From positions 101,322,893 to 101,386,892 of the forward strand of contig CM077594.1 in the NCBI GenBank assembly GCA_039654915.1: DNA of 64,000 nucleotides, written 5' to 3'. Below the pieces are notes generated by a model. It saw only the letters and a program-made list of their open reading frames with translations. It did no database searches and was not told the origin of the DNA. The stretch is from Aquilaria yunnanensis. Taxonomy: Eukaryota > Streptophyta > Magnoliopsida > Malvales > Thymelaeaceae. Below, piece by piece: positions 12,501 to 24,891 of this stretch. Position 1 is the first letter of the stretch, and each line of letters begins with the position of its first letter. Position numbers and translations under genes: made by a program.

Positions 12501-13291
12501 GCTAAATCAGCAAACTTTGCACAGTCGATCATTCCATTGATATCATTTGGGCATTCCACAAACTGCAACCTCCTTTGCTTGCCTAACACAATCAATTGGA
12601 TAGGAACAGTAACTCCACTAGATAACAACACAGAGAGCACAAATTATTGATGGTAAGGGCGACTGAAAAACCTGATACGATAGTTATAGGTCCACGAACT
12701 TCTGGTAAGTTATGTTTGGTGTAATGCTTTACAAGAGACTTTATCACAAGAGACTTCCCAACCTACAACAGCATTAAGAATTTCTCAAAAACAACAAAGT
12801 TTAGCGTCAAAGAAGCATATCTCCATAAGACCAGTAAAACAAATCCACCGAAGTTTAGAATATTTAGCCCCGAAAAAAGACCAATCCAACAAAAATACCT
12901 GAGGAGGACCTTGCACTACAACCACAAAAGGGGGCAGCTCGCCATAGGAACGATCAACAATGGGAAGATGAAGCCTGCGCTGCTCTTTCTCAACTGTCCG
13001 CGACTGTAGTCGCTTCGCTTTGACGTTTGAACGAAAAGCAAAAGCCTATATCACATCGATTCGGGAAAAAGAAAAAAAAAACAGAAAACAAAATTTCAGT
13101 GAATATCTTTCAAAACAACCGCAAACGGGGAAGATGAGAAAAGAGTGGAAACAAGTAAATGAGACCTTTGCGTTTTGTTTCTTGTCCTCGGTAGGTTCTC
13201 CTCCCTTCTTCTTCTTCTTCGCGGATGAGCCCGACTGGCGAGCCCTGTGAGCTCTGTGTGAATGATCCGCCGCCCCGCTGTCAAGCGCCAT
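3562..13291 (-). CDS. BMS1: Ribosome biogenesis GTPase BMS1
   Basis: BMS1 is a nucleolar GTPase of the small-subunit processome that works with U3 snoRNP and RCL1 in 18S rRNA processing. I assemble 18 exons: 13291-13166, 13045-12899, 12762-12672, 12582-12464, 12224-12034, 11888-11678, 11073-10839, 10742-10297, 10107-9981, 9565-9369, 9227-8896, 8598-8502, 8420-8202, 7812-7573, 5019-4810, 4516-4247, 4108-3902, 3726-3562. They sum to 3630 nt (1209 residues) with every junction in frame. Visible are a Lys-rich N-terminus, P-loop GPPQVGKS (about 88-95), THLDKFKD as the G4 region, the AARP2CN region (about 240-340), a long acidic middle (about 370-740), the conserved BMS1/TSR1 C-terminal domain (about 785-1090), and a basic tail [13 protein letters not shown]. 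Intron 11 is an AT-AC intron. Intron 14 (5020-7572) is swollen by transposon insertions. It is somewhat longer than I recall for Arabidopsis BMS1, mostly in the acidic part. The exon 1 donor (GTCTCA) is weak. Confidence 0.95.
5455..5945 (-). mobile_element. 3' end of an RTE-type LINE (reverse transcriptase pseudogene)
   Basis: The - strand encodes [18 protein letters not shown], a stop, then [11 protein letters not shown] and, in another frame, [20 protein letters not shown] and RWFGHIQRR. This is the C-terminal part of plant RTE-clade reverse transcriptase, followed by a typical 3' tail (tagttgggactaaggctcag, near 5455-5475). A stop at 5825-5827 replaces a conserved Trp and there is at least one frameshift, so it is dead. 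It lies in BMS1 intron 14 in the same orientation as the gene. Confidence 0.75.
6366..7264. mobile_element. hAT-like MITE in BMS1 intron 14
   Basis: The ends are inverted copies: CAATGTTATTAAAAG at left and CAAGGTTTTGAAAAG when the right end is reversed. Next to both lie AAGCGC/AAAGCAC-rich subterminal repeats. The flanks gactaaac (6358-6365) and gaccaaac (7265-7272) are an 8-bp target duplication with one mismatch. There is no coding sequence inside. Length is about 0.9 kb. Confidence 0.7.
8599..8895 (-). other. BMS1: U12-type AT-AC intron 11 of BMS1
   Basis: On the - strand exon 11 ends GATGCTCA and the intron starts ATATCCTTATTT, the U12 donor consensus. It ends TATGACCTAC, with TTCTTAAC (8609-8616) as branch site about 11 nt before the end. 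Joining the flanks gives [14 protein letters not shown], matching the conserved BMS1 protein. Reading on past the donor meets a TAA within a few codons, and no GT-AG choice restores the frame as well. The intron is 297 nt long. Confidence 0.9.
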
Positions 13292-13353
13292 AGCGACTCG
13301 GATGAACTAAAGTATCCAACGAGACGACAGCCGAAGCAAATACAAACGTGGAC

Positions 13354-13361
13354 AGGGTTTA
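13354..13361 (-). promoter_or_regulatory. Second telo-box-like site near the BMS1 start
   Basis: The - strand reads TAAACCCT here, about 65 bp upstream of the BMS1 ATG. It supports a ribosome-biogenesis type promoter, though it may be transcribed as 5' leader. Confidence 0.4.
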
Positions 13362-13592
13362 AGATTTACAAACCCTCTATAGAATTTTTTTCCCTTTTCC
13401 TTTTCACTTTTGCTTTAATTCATAAGGGCGGTCAAGCTTTTGCCAATAGTAACCACGAGATCTCCAAGACTCAAATTCTGATCTTTGTCCTTGTTCCCTC
13501 CCCTTCTACGGCCGCCAGTCATAAATTAAGGAGGAGAAACCGCGAAATTGCGTCGACGGAGTGCTTGGAATCAATTCAATTGAGCATAGAAG

Positions 13593-13607
13593 TGGGCCAA
13601 AACCCTA
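13593..13607. promoter_or_regulatory. Site II (TGGGCC) plus telo-box (AAACCCTA) upstream of BMS1
   Basis: TGGGCC at 13593-13598 is followed at once by AAACCCTA at 13600-13607, about 300 bp upstream of the BMS1 start. This pair is a known signature of plant ribosomal-protein and ribosome-biogenesis promoters (TCP and telo-box factors), which fits BMS1. The site may also lie in the 5' UTR. Confidence 0.6.
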
Positions 13608-13817
13608 GCCATCGGGGACTATGGCATGTAGGGATCGGGGAGCGCGTAAAGTAGACAAGAGCAAAGATTTTTGTGGGGAGGGTGGTGTTGTGAAACTGAA
13701 GACGCCGCGCCGAGGTTGTTTCCGTAAGTTCGGTGATTGTTTTGGTAAGCTAAGGTCGCTTTGCTGGGGGAATTAATCGCGTCCGTTGCTACTAACTTTT
13801 ATTATCACACCTTAATA

Positions 13818-14039
13818 CTCCTTCCGTCCCAAAAATTTTATTCTATTTATTTTTTGTAATTAATCTATAATTTAATATTTTAATATATAAATAAAAAATA
13901 TTTGTATATGAATGATAGTTCAAGATATGTAGTTTTTAAATATTTTTTTTTATTTTTTCTAACAAATAATAGTATGAATAAAATTGAGTCAAAATATAAC
14001 AAAAAATTAAATGTATCAAAATTTATGGGACAGATGGAG
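13818..14039. mobile_element. Stowaway MITE
   Basis: The element starts CTCCTTCCGTCCC and ends GGGACAGATGGAG, inverted copies of the Stowaway terminal repeat, with TA on both sides as target duplication. It is 222 bp, AT-rich and non-coding. It sits about 200 bp upstream of the BMS1 promoter motifs. Confidence 0.8.
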
Positions 14040-14220
14040 TATAATTTAAGTATTTTGTTTTAGGCCTCCCATAATTAATGGTAAAGGCTAAGTTGAACAA
14101 AAAAAAAAGTTAAAAACTAATTTTAATCCTTCACTTTATCATAAAAACCTTGAAATCTTTCCATTTAACAATCCAAGTTTTATCTCTACATCGGTTAAAC
14201 TCTTATCCCTCTCCGCCCAT

Positions 14221-15680
14221 TAGGGGTGATCATTATTCGGACTAAACCGAAAAAAATGAAAAATTGAAATATTTTAGAAATTCAATTCAGTTTTTTCAGT
14301 ATTTTAGTGCAGTTTCGGTCAAAACCGAATAGAGATAATTTCAATTTCGGTTCGGTTTCGATTATAGGATTTGGTTATTTCGGTTACTGATAAAACCGAA
14401 TTTATGTTTTGGGCTTAAATATTTATTATTGCCTATTGGGCTAACAACGTAACCCAATTAGCAATTACCAGGCCCTTACCTAGTTTCCTAGTTCCTACCC
14501 GGTTACCCTCCACCCTTACCCCCTTGGCCCTTGCCCTATTGCAACTTGAGAATGTGCGTCTCTAGCTCTATAACTGCGAGTGCATTGTGCGTCCATCTCC
14601 ATCTCTCATCCTTGCTGGCTGCCCTTAGGTCTACTCGTGTTGCTATGCTAAGCTTACCAGCCCCCACTCGCCGTTGTTAGCTCGGCCCCAACTCGTACTC
14701 GTCGTCCGGTGACTTCGATCCCTCTCATTCTCCATCTACTTGTCCTAATCCTCCTTGAGCCTCGGTGTTTTTGCCATCACGGCGCCGGCAGCCTTCCCCT
14801 TCTCTCAGTTGTCACGATTCACGGATAGCACGAGCCGCGCCACACAGCCACAGAAGGGCAGCCCAACAGGTACTGTAAAACTATTAACCGTTAGTTTGTA
14901 TTTTTATTTTTATTTTTTTTTGTTAGTTCACTTAAAATGTTAGCTTAAATTGAACCAATAAAATGCAAGCTATGGATGATAAACTTGCTGTGCTCTTTCA
15001 GCAAAAAGAGGATGTTCTGATTTTATATGAATATTCGAATCATGTGATAAACTTGAGTGCATCGAGTGAATTTGTTGTCACACGTTTTTACATTGCTAGG
15101 AAAGCTTCAGAAATTGAAATATCATTTTAAAATTATTGTAAAATTCTATTAGCATGTTGATCAAAAGAAGTGTTTAGAATTTGGATATTTTGGTGTGTTG
15201 GCAGCAATAACTTGTTTGGCTAATTCGGCCAACAATTCAGTTTTAAACATGCTATTAGTATTAGAAAACGTAGCTTCCAATCATAAGGGACTTGAAGGCT
15301 GTATTTTGTAAATTGAACTATTGGAGATAGAATCCTTGTTTATGCCATGATTTGCTATTTGTTAATTGTTCATACCTTATTCACATGCTTTGTATCTTTG
15401 GCTAGTTATAGTACATTGAATCATGGTTGATCATTTGTACATTAGCAGCCCATTGTATAAATATTTTAGTGAATAATATCTATGGCTGCCTTTTTTTCAA
15501 TGGTTATTTTTTTGGTTAATTCGGTTGTAACTAAACCGAACTAAAATATTTCAGTTTGATTTTAATTCGGTTTCCCCCATCTATTTGGTTATTTCGGTTT
15601 GTTACCACCCAAAAACGAAATCGAACAAAACTGACTTATTCGGTTCGGTTTAAACCGAAATAACCAAACGACCACCCCTG
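14221..15680. mobile_element. Non-autonomous hAT element with CGGTT-rich subterminal repeats
   Basis: The ends are TAGGGGTGATCATTATTCGG and, reversed from the right, CAGGGGTGGTCGTTTGG. The flanks ccgcccat (14213-14220) and ccgaccac (15681-15688) agree at 6 of 8 positions. Both subterminal zones carry many copies of TTCGGTTTAAACCGAA-like palindromes. The interior includes a GC-richer patch (about 14500-14870) and no transposase frame, so it is probably an internally deleted derivative. Confidence 0.65.
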
Positions 15681-15688
15681 CCGACCAC

Positions 15689-17008
15689 TATCCTCCACTC
15701 CCACCATTCATTTCTCAATGTCATGATCGAGATTCCTTTTGATAATGAATATATGATTCAAGATTATGCTTTAGGAACGACCCAAAAAATTCTTTTATAC
15801 ATATACAATCAGTATATATGGTAAAAATTCAATTTCAATTAATTTAAGGCAAATCATTACCAACCGAGACATAGAATTATTAGAATCCCTATTAAGGAAA
15901 GGGTTAGAATAATTAGGCAGTTTTTTTAACTTCAATATTTTTTCTTAAGGAGATAAATTTAAGAGTTACAAAATTTTAAGAAACTTATTTTCTTGAAATA
16001 AATTCAGAATTAGGGAATAACTGAATCCTTGTGTGTGTGGCCTTCATTATCTATTTCACTTTGTCTGATTGGGAAAAAAACAAAATTACCTTTATCTCAA
16101 ACCCTCATCCCAAAATTAAAGGGTAAACAATTCAACAACTATCAGTACCAATTAGAACAATTTCAATTATACTCAAGAGAATTTTTTTCATGATTGATTA
16201 AAATAATAATCATCAACAATTCATTGTCACCACCACCCCTGAAGCTCATTCTCCAACATCAATTCATCATCATCTATGTCATACAAAGAGCATATTCACC
16301 AATGCCTTGTTGGAGTTAAATCATAGCATTCAACTACACAAACTCTATGAAATGTATTTGCTGTTGTTTGAGTCGACCTCTTGTATCATCTTCCCTAGCT
16401 CCTCCATTTTTCTCATGCTCGAGCAAAATCAACCTAAATCTTATTTTCACAAACCTATCTGGAACAAAAAAGAATAAGTGAATTTTTTTTAAAAAAATAC
16501 ATAACCAAATTTGGCTCATTCTTCATGTGTGAAAGGAGAACTTATGGTTTGACCTACTCCACCAACAAATGGCCTAATTGTAATCTATATAAGAGAAGAA
16601 ACCTTTTAGGTGTCCTTAGGTGATTGATTTAACAGAAAATGTGAGATTTGGCCCACTTTAAAAACATTAATAGTGGAGCGCCAAAGATGATGGGGGTTCT
16701 AATGATGATTTGTGGTTTTAGGCAGTAAAGATATGAAAGGTGGTAGGTGTTGAGGACAAAGAAGTTAGCAACGTATAACGTAGGGGATTGGTGGAGCAAT
16801 GGGAGCTTGAGGCAGTCCTAGGCAATGGTAGTCTAGAAATGGAAGAGATTGGAGAATAGGAAAACATGGAAGACCTAGTAAGCCATTGTTGTGTTAATTC
16901 AATGGAACGATGAATAATGAGCCTCAGATTGGATGTCAAGTTAGCATATTGAGCATATGGAGATTTTGAGTTGGCTAGTGTCTCGAACTAATTGTGTCTA
17001 GGGAATGA
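15689..17008. other. Intergenic, no gene seen
   Basis: The sequence is AT-rich and moderately complex. Only short random frames occur and I see no recognisable domain or repeat boundary. Confidence 0.4.
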
Positions 17009-18146
17009 TAGAGTAAATTATATAAATAGTCACTAACCTTTAGTCATCATTTTATTTTAGTCCCTAACATATTGAATGTTTTGTTTTGCTCTTAAACTTA
17101 TTAAAATTGTTTCGTATGAAATTTATTGACTCAAAATAATTGTCAGACATAAAGTTTTGAAACTTTAATTTAAATATTCAATAACTGCCTTCTAGTAAAT
17201 TTAAATAGTTTAATATTTTTTTACAGTAAATAGATAATTTAAATTAATAGTTTTTTTCCTAAATAAAATAAGTTCATTTTACAGATTAAAAAAAAGTCAA
17301 TTGAATTTTTTGTTAACAATAAAAAAATTATTATACAAATTAAATTTAATGTAAAATAGTTACTGAATAAATTAAATTAGGCAAAAATATCAAATTTGAC
17401 ACTAATGTTTTTTGCAGGGAGCATATATGCCACTATAGTTTTTTTTTTCCCCAATCTCTCTCTAATGTTTTAAAATAGGCCGAATATGCCACTACCAGTT
17501 AGAAAAATAATGAAACCTAGTAAAAATAACAAGTTTTGAAATCTTGGGGTTATTATGCATATTCCAAAAAATATTCAGTTATTTGAGATTTTTGCTAAAA
17601 AATTATTTGATCTCTAGCATCAGTGCTTCAACCTTATTGTTTTCTCTGTCACCAGCACCCTAACCTTATTACCACCCTCCCTCTGTGTCTATTATCTGAT
17701 TTCCTCACTAATAGTCTTGAGAAAAAGAGAGTTTAATTATAAAAATTCTTTAAATTTTATTAAAACTTGCATTATTACCCTAAAATTTCAAAATTTATTA
17801 TTTTTAATGTTTTTCATTTGCTTTTTAATATTTTTCATTAGATTTTTAATGGCCAGTGGCATATCTACTCTTAATTTAAAATTTCAATAGTATATCCGGC
17901 CCATTTTAAAACATTAGTGGGAAATTGGGCAAAAAAAAAAACTATAATGGCATATCCACTTCCAACCTAACATTTTAGTGGCAAACTTGATCTTTTTGCC
18001 TGTAAATTATAATATGAAAAATTATCATATAAATACTTTGAGTTAAAAAATTTCATCCAATTAAGACTAAAATGAATATTCAATAAGTAAAGAACTAAAA
18101 TAAAATAATAATTAGAAGTTACAGACCATTCAAGCAATTTACTTAG
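17009..18146. mobile_element. Long-inverted-repeat element (outer), interrupted by a second element
   Basis: The left part (gagtaaattatataaatag, then stretches such as attttattttagtccctaa) is found again, reversed, at the right end (18020-18144). This gives diverged terminal inverted repeats of more than 100 bp. The left arm recurs at 36664 and, in short form, at 46734, so it is a dispersed family. There is no coding sequence. The class is uncertain; Mutator-like is possible from the long repeats. Confidence 0.5.
17380..18000. mobile_element. Nested element with about 130-bp inverted repeats
   Basis: The left arm (ggcaaaaatatcaaatttg, then a gcatatatgccactatag motif) pairs with the right arm read in reverse (ggcaaaaagatcaagtttg, then gatatgccattatag). 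Both arms also share ttttaaaat(g/a)ggccg. Both flanks contain taaatta, a possible target duplication. It interrupts the outer element at 17009-18146, so it is the younger insertion. Confidence 0.6.
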
Positions 18147-18899
18147 GAAGGATATAAGTTTAATGTATTTATAGTTCAAGTCAATTTTTACCTCAAATTT
18201 GATATTCGTATAATATAATCATCCATTATAATTAAAGAATTAGGCAATATAACACTATGGGACCTACCAAGGGTTTCAAAATGCCACATAAATAACATCT
18301 GATGAAGATAACAGAAAATACTTGCAAAAAGTATTCGATTAGAATAATATATAAGAGATAGATGATTTTATGATAACATCAATTGAGGAAAAGAATCATG
18401 CTAGGACAATTGTTATAATTAAAGGAATTTTATCCCACAGTGGACAATGATTGTCCTTATCAACAAACCTACAAGGTATGGCATATGTGGGTCTCCTAAC
18501 CTCAAAGCTCACAAGTGTTTTTAAGAATTCACACCTTTATTACTTTTCAAAAACAACGTTAAATTTTATGACCATTTTTAATTGCCTCCTCATCCATAAT
18601 GAGATATAGGAATTGATTTGCTGGAGTAGTAAAGATTATTTATTTTCATAATTTTTTTTTGTTTATACAAATGACATACCAAGGTCCTTTTACATTAATT
18701 TTAACATGCTATTGTGCGGTTATTTTTTAAAATTATCAATTTATTGAAACATGTGAAAAGTGAATTTTTTTATTAATTTATTTTTTTAGATTGGTTGAGT
18801 TATAAAATTAATAAAATACTTACTTTTTAAATATCTTGGAATTACGTTTTAAACTTCTAAGTCTAAAATTTTAGTAAATTGACAATTTGAGCAATAGTC
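18147..18899. other. Intergenic, no gene seen
   Basis: Very AT-rich DNA without coding signal; no clear repeat border. Confidence 0.4.
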
Positions 18900-21800
18900 A
18901 CTTTACAAGGTTTTGATGACCCGCACGTTGTTGCAGGGACTTAATTCGATAAATTTTGTAATAAAATATTTTTTTTATTATAAGTAATTAACTAAAATTT
19001 TGCTTTATTTTAATTTTGAGTTGGGTTCTCTTTATATTATGTTCTTATCATTAAGATAATTAGTTATGATCAAAATATAATACTGTGAAACAAAAAATTG
19101 TGTGTATTTTGAGTCTATACATATTTTTTTTGTTATTAAAAAAGAATTTACTAAAATTTTTCATTTCCTATTAATTCAAACTCTAATTTTTAATATCAAT
19201 AAAAAAATTATATAGAAAATTTTACTTTAAATTTAAGCAATTATTGACCAAATTATTTTAGTAAACTATAGAACTTAAAGTAAATAATTTATGCGGCAAA
19301 ATTCAATCATCAATAATAAAAAAATGACCAAAATATAAAATTGTATTTAACTTGTGTCAATCAATTAATGGTTCAACTATTAAATTAATAAAAAGAAAAA
19401 TAAAAAAAATTGACTTAAGCCAAATCAACTAGAACCATAGTCAAAAGTAGGCAAATTATAAGAATTAAAGTTTCATTTCAGAAAGCAATAATAAAGAAAG
19501 ATAATAAAAAAAATTTGAACCAAGATAAAAACTGAAAAAAATTTATATATTAAACATTTAATAATTAATTTAATAAAGTTAAAAAATGATTTAACAAAAA
19601 AATAAATAAATTATGGTGACTAATGTCTTAGTTTAAAAGATAGAATATAAAAAAGAACAAAAATAGTTTAGTTACCAAGACAATAAATAGAAAAAATCTA
19701 GTTCAATATTTATTAAATTTGGGGACCAAGAGGGAACATGGACAGAACTTGGGGACTAACTTTAGAAAGAGTGAAAATTTAGGGATTGAAATTGAGTTTT
19801 AACCAAAACAAAACATGAAAGAGACTAAAAATTGAAAATTACAACACATATTCTAAAAAAGGCAAGTGCCTCATGAAAAGGTGATCAAATTAAAAAAAAA
19901 ACAGTTAATAGCATCCAAGAAAAGAGGAAAAAAAAAGATGCACTGTTAATGTACAATGAAATTCACTATAGACTAATAGTACAAATAGTGGTCGTCTAGA
20001 AGTAGGTAAGGTATGTGAAGACTGGTATAATAATGTAAGTCATTGATGGAACAATATAAAAAGATAAGACATACTTTGACATTAAAAAAAATTCAGGTAT
20101 AGATAATTGTAAATATACAGAATAGCTAAATGAAGATGTGTTTACATTAATCATTATAATTTGCCTGCTTTTAGCCTGGTTCTGTTTTTTTTTTTTTAAA
20201 TACAACCCTAGCTTTTTTTTTGTTTTATAATTACAAAAAGAGAAATAATTGACTTAATAAAGATAAAAAATGGTTTAACTAAAAAATAAATAAATTATGG
20301 TCACCAATATCTTACTTTAGAAGATAGTACATAAAACAACAAAAAAAAAATTTAGGGATCAAAAGAGCAAATAGAAGATCTACATTCAATTCGTTTTAAC
20401 TTAAGTAAACTTAATCTAAAATAGTTTTAAATCTTTTTTACCTAGAATCAATTTCATTTGAAAGCCAATTATATAGGTGTAATAATCCATTTGAAACAAA
20501 ATTTTTATCATGTTATTAAATTTCTATGAAAATTTCTTTTTTAATGTTTAAAAAGGAAAAATTCATAAAAAATTAATAGTATTATAAAAATTTTACAATC
20601 AATGGATTATTTCACCTAAATAATATTGACTTTCAAATAAAATTGGTTTCAAGTAAAAAAGATATAAACATAAAAATAAGTTATTTTGAATTAAGTAGCC
20701 TTAAGTTAAAACGAATTGGCTCCTAATTAAATAGTTATAAAATTTAGGGACCAAAATGTAACATGGATGTAACTCAAGGACTAAAATGAAAAACTTATAA
20801 AATTAGGGACTGAAACTATCTTTGTACCGAAATAAACGTGAAATATACTTAAAACTAGGAAAATTACAACATTGGCCTTGTCAAAGATGAGCGCCTTGTT
20901 AAAAGATGATCAAATTAGTAAAAGAGTAAATCGCGTCTGAAAAAAAGAAAAAATAAAAAGGACAAAAGCCCCCAAAAAAGATGATGTACTATTCATCCAC
21001 TGTAGATGAACAGTAAAATTCATTCATTCTTTAGAATATAGTATAACTAGGGTTTTGAAAAAAATATATAATTTTAAGAAATATAAGAATAAACTAAAAG
21101 TCAAAATAAAGTCTAGGGACAAATTCATCCATACTCAAAACCAAATAAATCATAATAATAAAGTTTTATTTTAGAAGATAGAAATAGTATAGGAAAATTT
21201 AGAAACCAAAATGACAAATAAATAACATTTAGTGCTTCAAATAAGAAAAATCAATAAATTAGGGGTTAAGATGGATTTAGACCAGAGAAAATGTGAAAAA
21301 ACTCAATTGTGGAAAGTAATAATATAGGATCCTGTGAAAGTGATTACCTTGTTAAAAAGCGATAAATGCTAAAGAAAATAAAGTGATTGTCTCTTAGGAA
21401 ATGAATCACATGGAGAAAAAGAACTAAGGAAAACATGAAAATAAAAAACAAAATACATTCATTGTTTATTAAATATTGAATAACTCTTACACATTTAATA
21501 TATACAAGGGGAAAAGAGTGAAAAATACCATTAAATCAGGCAAAAAGCTCAGGTAAGTATAAAGTATCACCGTTGATAAAAAATGTAAAAAAAATATATA
21601 ATCAAAATTTATTACTATCTATTATAAGAGTAGGGGTAAGAATAAACTATCTTAAATCTGTGGGGTAAAGGAGTTTGTTGCTTAAAACTTTGAGAACCTA
21701 AACTGTAATAAAACATTGCTTCTTGCGGCACTATTCAATCAATAATGATTTTGCCTTATACATTTAGTATATCCTAGGTTTTTTTTTACCCTTACTTTAT

Positions 21801-24290
21801 AGCGGGTAATTTGTTTTGATAAATTTACCATTAAAATAAATGTCAATTAAAATTTTAATTTATTTTAATTTTTAATTGAGTTTTTTTTATATTATTTTCT
21901 TATCATTAAAATGATTAGTCATGATCAAAAAGTAGCATTGTACATGTTTAAAAATAATGGATATTTTTTTCTCATTAAAGAATAATTAACTAAAGAATTT
22001 CTCTTATCAACTCAAATTCTAATTTTTAATATTGGTGGGAAATTTATTTAGAAAAGTTTATTTTCAATTTTAACAATTATGGACCAAATTACTTTATTAA
22101 AATATAAAGCTTTTGAATTAAATAACTCATGCTACAAAACTCAATTATCAATAATAAAAAGATATGATAAAAATAGAAAAATTGTGTTTAATTTATTTTG
22201 CTTTAGAAAATTATACATAAAAAAATAACAAAAAAGCTTGGGGAGTGAGAAAGCAAATAGAAAGAATATTAAGTAATTATTAAGTTTGGGGACCAAAACG
22301 TAACACGAGTCGAATTTAGTGACTTATATGGTAAAGGTTACAAATTTTGGGACAGAAAACGCATTTAACCACAACCAAAAGTGAAACAGGCTTAACCTAA
22401 AAAAATGGCAACACTGGCCCTCAGGACGCGATTTGCTTACCAAAAAGTGGACTGAACTCTAGAAACAATCAATCTAGTGCAGAAAAAAGCAAAAAAAAAA
22501 AAAAACCCATGGCATTGTTGATAAATAGTGTACTTTCACTTTATTTTTCACTATTCATCTACAGTACTTATGTTCATCTTTAGAAGTATAGTGTAATTTC
22601 ACTCTACTTTTGCACTATTCATCTACAGTAACTTGTGTTCATCTTTAGAAGTATAATGTAATATGAGATTCATGATACCTGCGCATTACTGCGGTTCAAT
22701 CTGTATTAACATTGAACGTGAATATAAACAATGGTGATTATTGATGTAGAAAAAAAAATTATAAAAAAGAAAAAAGAAAAACAATAACCAGGATAAAAAG
22801 TCATGGTAAAGTTTTGGCATTAAGAGAGCAAAAAAAAACATATTCTAAGTATCAAGAGATAAACTGTGGAGACAAAAATTTTTGTTTAGAAAAGAGAAAT
22901 AATATAAAATAAAGGGTAAAGTTTCAGTCACAAAAAGTAGGGTTTAATGATTAATAAATAAAAAATAACAAAAAAATGGTCTTCGAGGCAGGAGAGTAAA
23001 TGTAAAGATTTTAAGAATTAGAGGTTCAATGATCAACTTAATAAAGGAAAAAAAAGAAAATAAATGAAAACATTAGATAAAATGAATTAGCTTAAATAAT
23101 ATCAAAAAGTGAACAACTCATAGTGACTAAAGGTTTGTTTTAAAAAATAATAATAAATAATAATAAAAAAAAAGTTAAACAAAGTCACTATAGTTGATTA
23201 AAAAAATAAGAAAAGCAAATCATGGTTACAAATATTTTTTTTAGAAGATAATAAATAAAAAAATTAAAGACCAATAGAATAAACAAGGAAGTTTGGTAGC
23301 CTGCACATCATAGTAGATATTTTTTGTAATAAATTTTAATAATAACAGTGTGACATAAAACACATTACGTGCTTCGAAGCAATGCATATTTTGTTTGTTA
23401 ATTAAAAACAATTTAATAAAAATGTTCATCTCCTATTAATACAAAATATAATTTTTAATATAAATGAAAAATTTATCTAGAAACATTCACTTTCAAATTT
23501 AATAATTATGGACCAAATTATTTTATTAAACTATAATATTTGAAGTAAATAATTAATGCTACAAATCTTAATAATAAATAATGATAAATAAATGACAGAA
23601 ATATAAAACTATGTTTAATATATGTTAATCAATTAATAGTTTAAATATTAACTTAATAAAATAAAAAGAAAAGAAAAACTGACTAAAGTCAAATCAATTA
23701 GAACTAAGCAAAAAATAGGCAAATTATAATGATTAAAGCTTTATTTTAGAAAACAATGATAAAGAAAATCAATAAAAAAAATTAGGATCAAGATAAAAAA
23801 AATGGAAAAACTTTAGGTATTAAGGATTTAACAATTGACTTAATGAAGATAAAAAAATAGTTTAACTAAAAAATAAACAAATTATGGTTTCCAATATCTT
23901 ACTTTAAAAGATAGTTAGTAAAAAACAATAAAAAAGGAAGCGTGGGGACCAAGAGAGCAAATAGAAGAAATAGTTATAAAATCTGGAGACTAAAATATAA
24001 CATGGACGTAACTCATATCCAAAAAAGAGAAAATTAGAAAGCTAAGGATTGAAATTGCTTTTCAATCGAAACAAACGTTCAAAAATTGCAACCTAGGCCC
24101 TAAAAAAGGCAAACGTCTTGTGAAATGAGATAAAACTCAAAAAAGAACTAATCACATCCTAAAAACAAAAAAAAAAAACGCGGAACTATGGCCCAATATC
24201 AATTGGGCTCAACCAACCCATAACAATGGCACTATTCATCCAATAGTGACCATTGTTGATCTTTAGAAGTTAGCAGTAATATAATAAGCC
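18900..24290. repeat. Degenerate AT-rich array of roughly 1-kb related units
   Basis: Four stretches (about 18.9-20.0, 20.2-21.06, 21.77-22.66 and 23.28-24.29 kb) carry the same ordered landmarks. These are a TAATTTTTAAT(A/T)T segment, a ttatggaccaaattatttta-like segment, gggaccaagagagcaaata-like text, and a closing cactattcatctacagta or similar, then tctttagaa. The copies are strongly diverged and differ in length. I see no open frame above about 70 codons and no end repeats. It looks like an old amplified non-coding repeat, possibly retroelement-derived. Boundaries are approximate. Confidence 0.5.
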
Positions 24291-24891
24291 CTAAAGCTGT
24301 CAACAGGTAAAATTTAAACTAGGTATAGCTAATCCTAAATTTTTCTTATGAGTAATTGGGTTTAGATAATACTCGTTTTGTAAGTGGGTGGATACTATCA
24401 GTCAACCCATTTTAAGGCATATGATTAATTTTTTTTTAATTTTTTTTATGTGTTTACATATATTTTTAAAAGAATGTATATATTTTCAGTTAATTAATAC
24501 CTAAAAATAAAAAATTAAAGTAATATATGATAATTTATGTTAAATTATAATTTTATTTTAAAATAAAATAATATTTTGAATATAAATATATTAATTTAGG
24601 AGGGATGTGGGTAGTGTCGAATAGAATTAGTTAAACTCATACCCTCTCTATGAATTTATAGGTAGGGTCAGGTTCAAGTCAGGATAGTCAGGTTTATAGA
24701 AGATAAGGTTGTTAAGGTATTTTTTGTCATCTTTAATAAGCCCGTGTAGCAATTTTTTATGCTCATCCACTAAAAAAAGCTTTGGAATTATGCTTGTCAG
24801 TCATTAAATATACTATGGACCAGTATATCCCTGCCTTGGTTTTTCCTGTTCTAGAGAATTATTATTGCCTTGGTCTTGAGTGCATAAACTA
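24291..24891. other. Decayed repeat-derived spacer
   Basis: The stretch has hAT-type subterminal text (gggtcaggttcaagtcagg near 24665) but I cannot fix its ends. No gene is visible. Confidence 0.3.

Noticed and set aside
13262..13654. 130-codon + strand frame opposite the BMS1 start
   Set aside because: It overlaps BMS1 exon 1 and promoter motifs in antisense and has no recognisable domain.
18900..24290. Centromeric or CRISPR-like array
   Set aside because: Units are too long, diverged and irregular; no short direct repeats with unique spacers.
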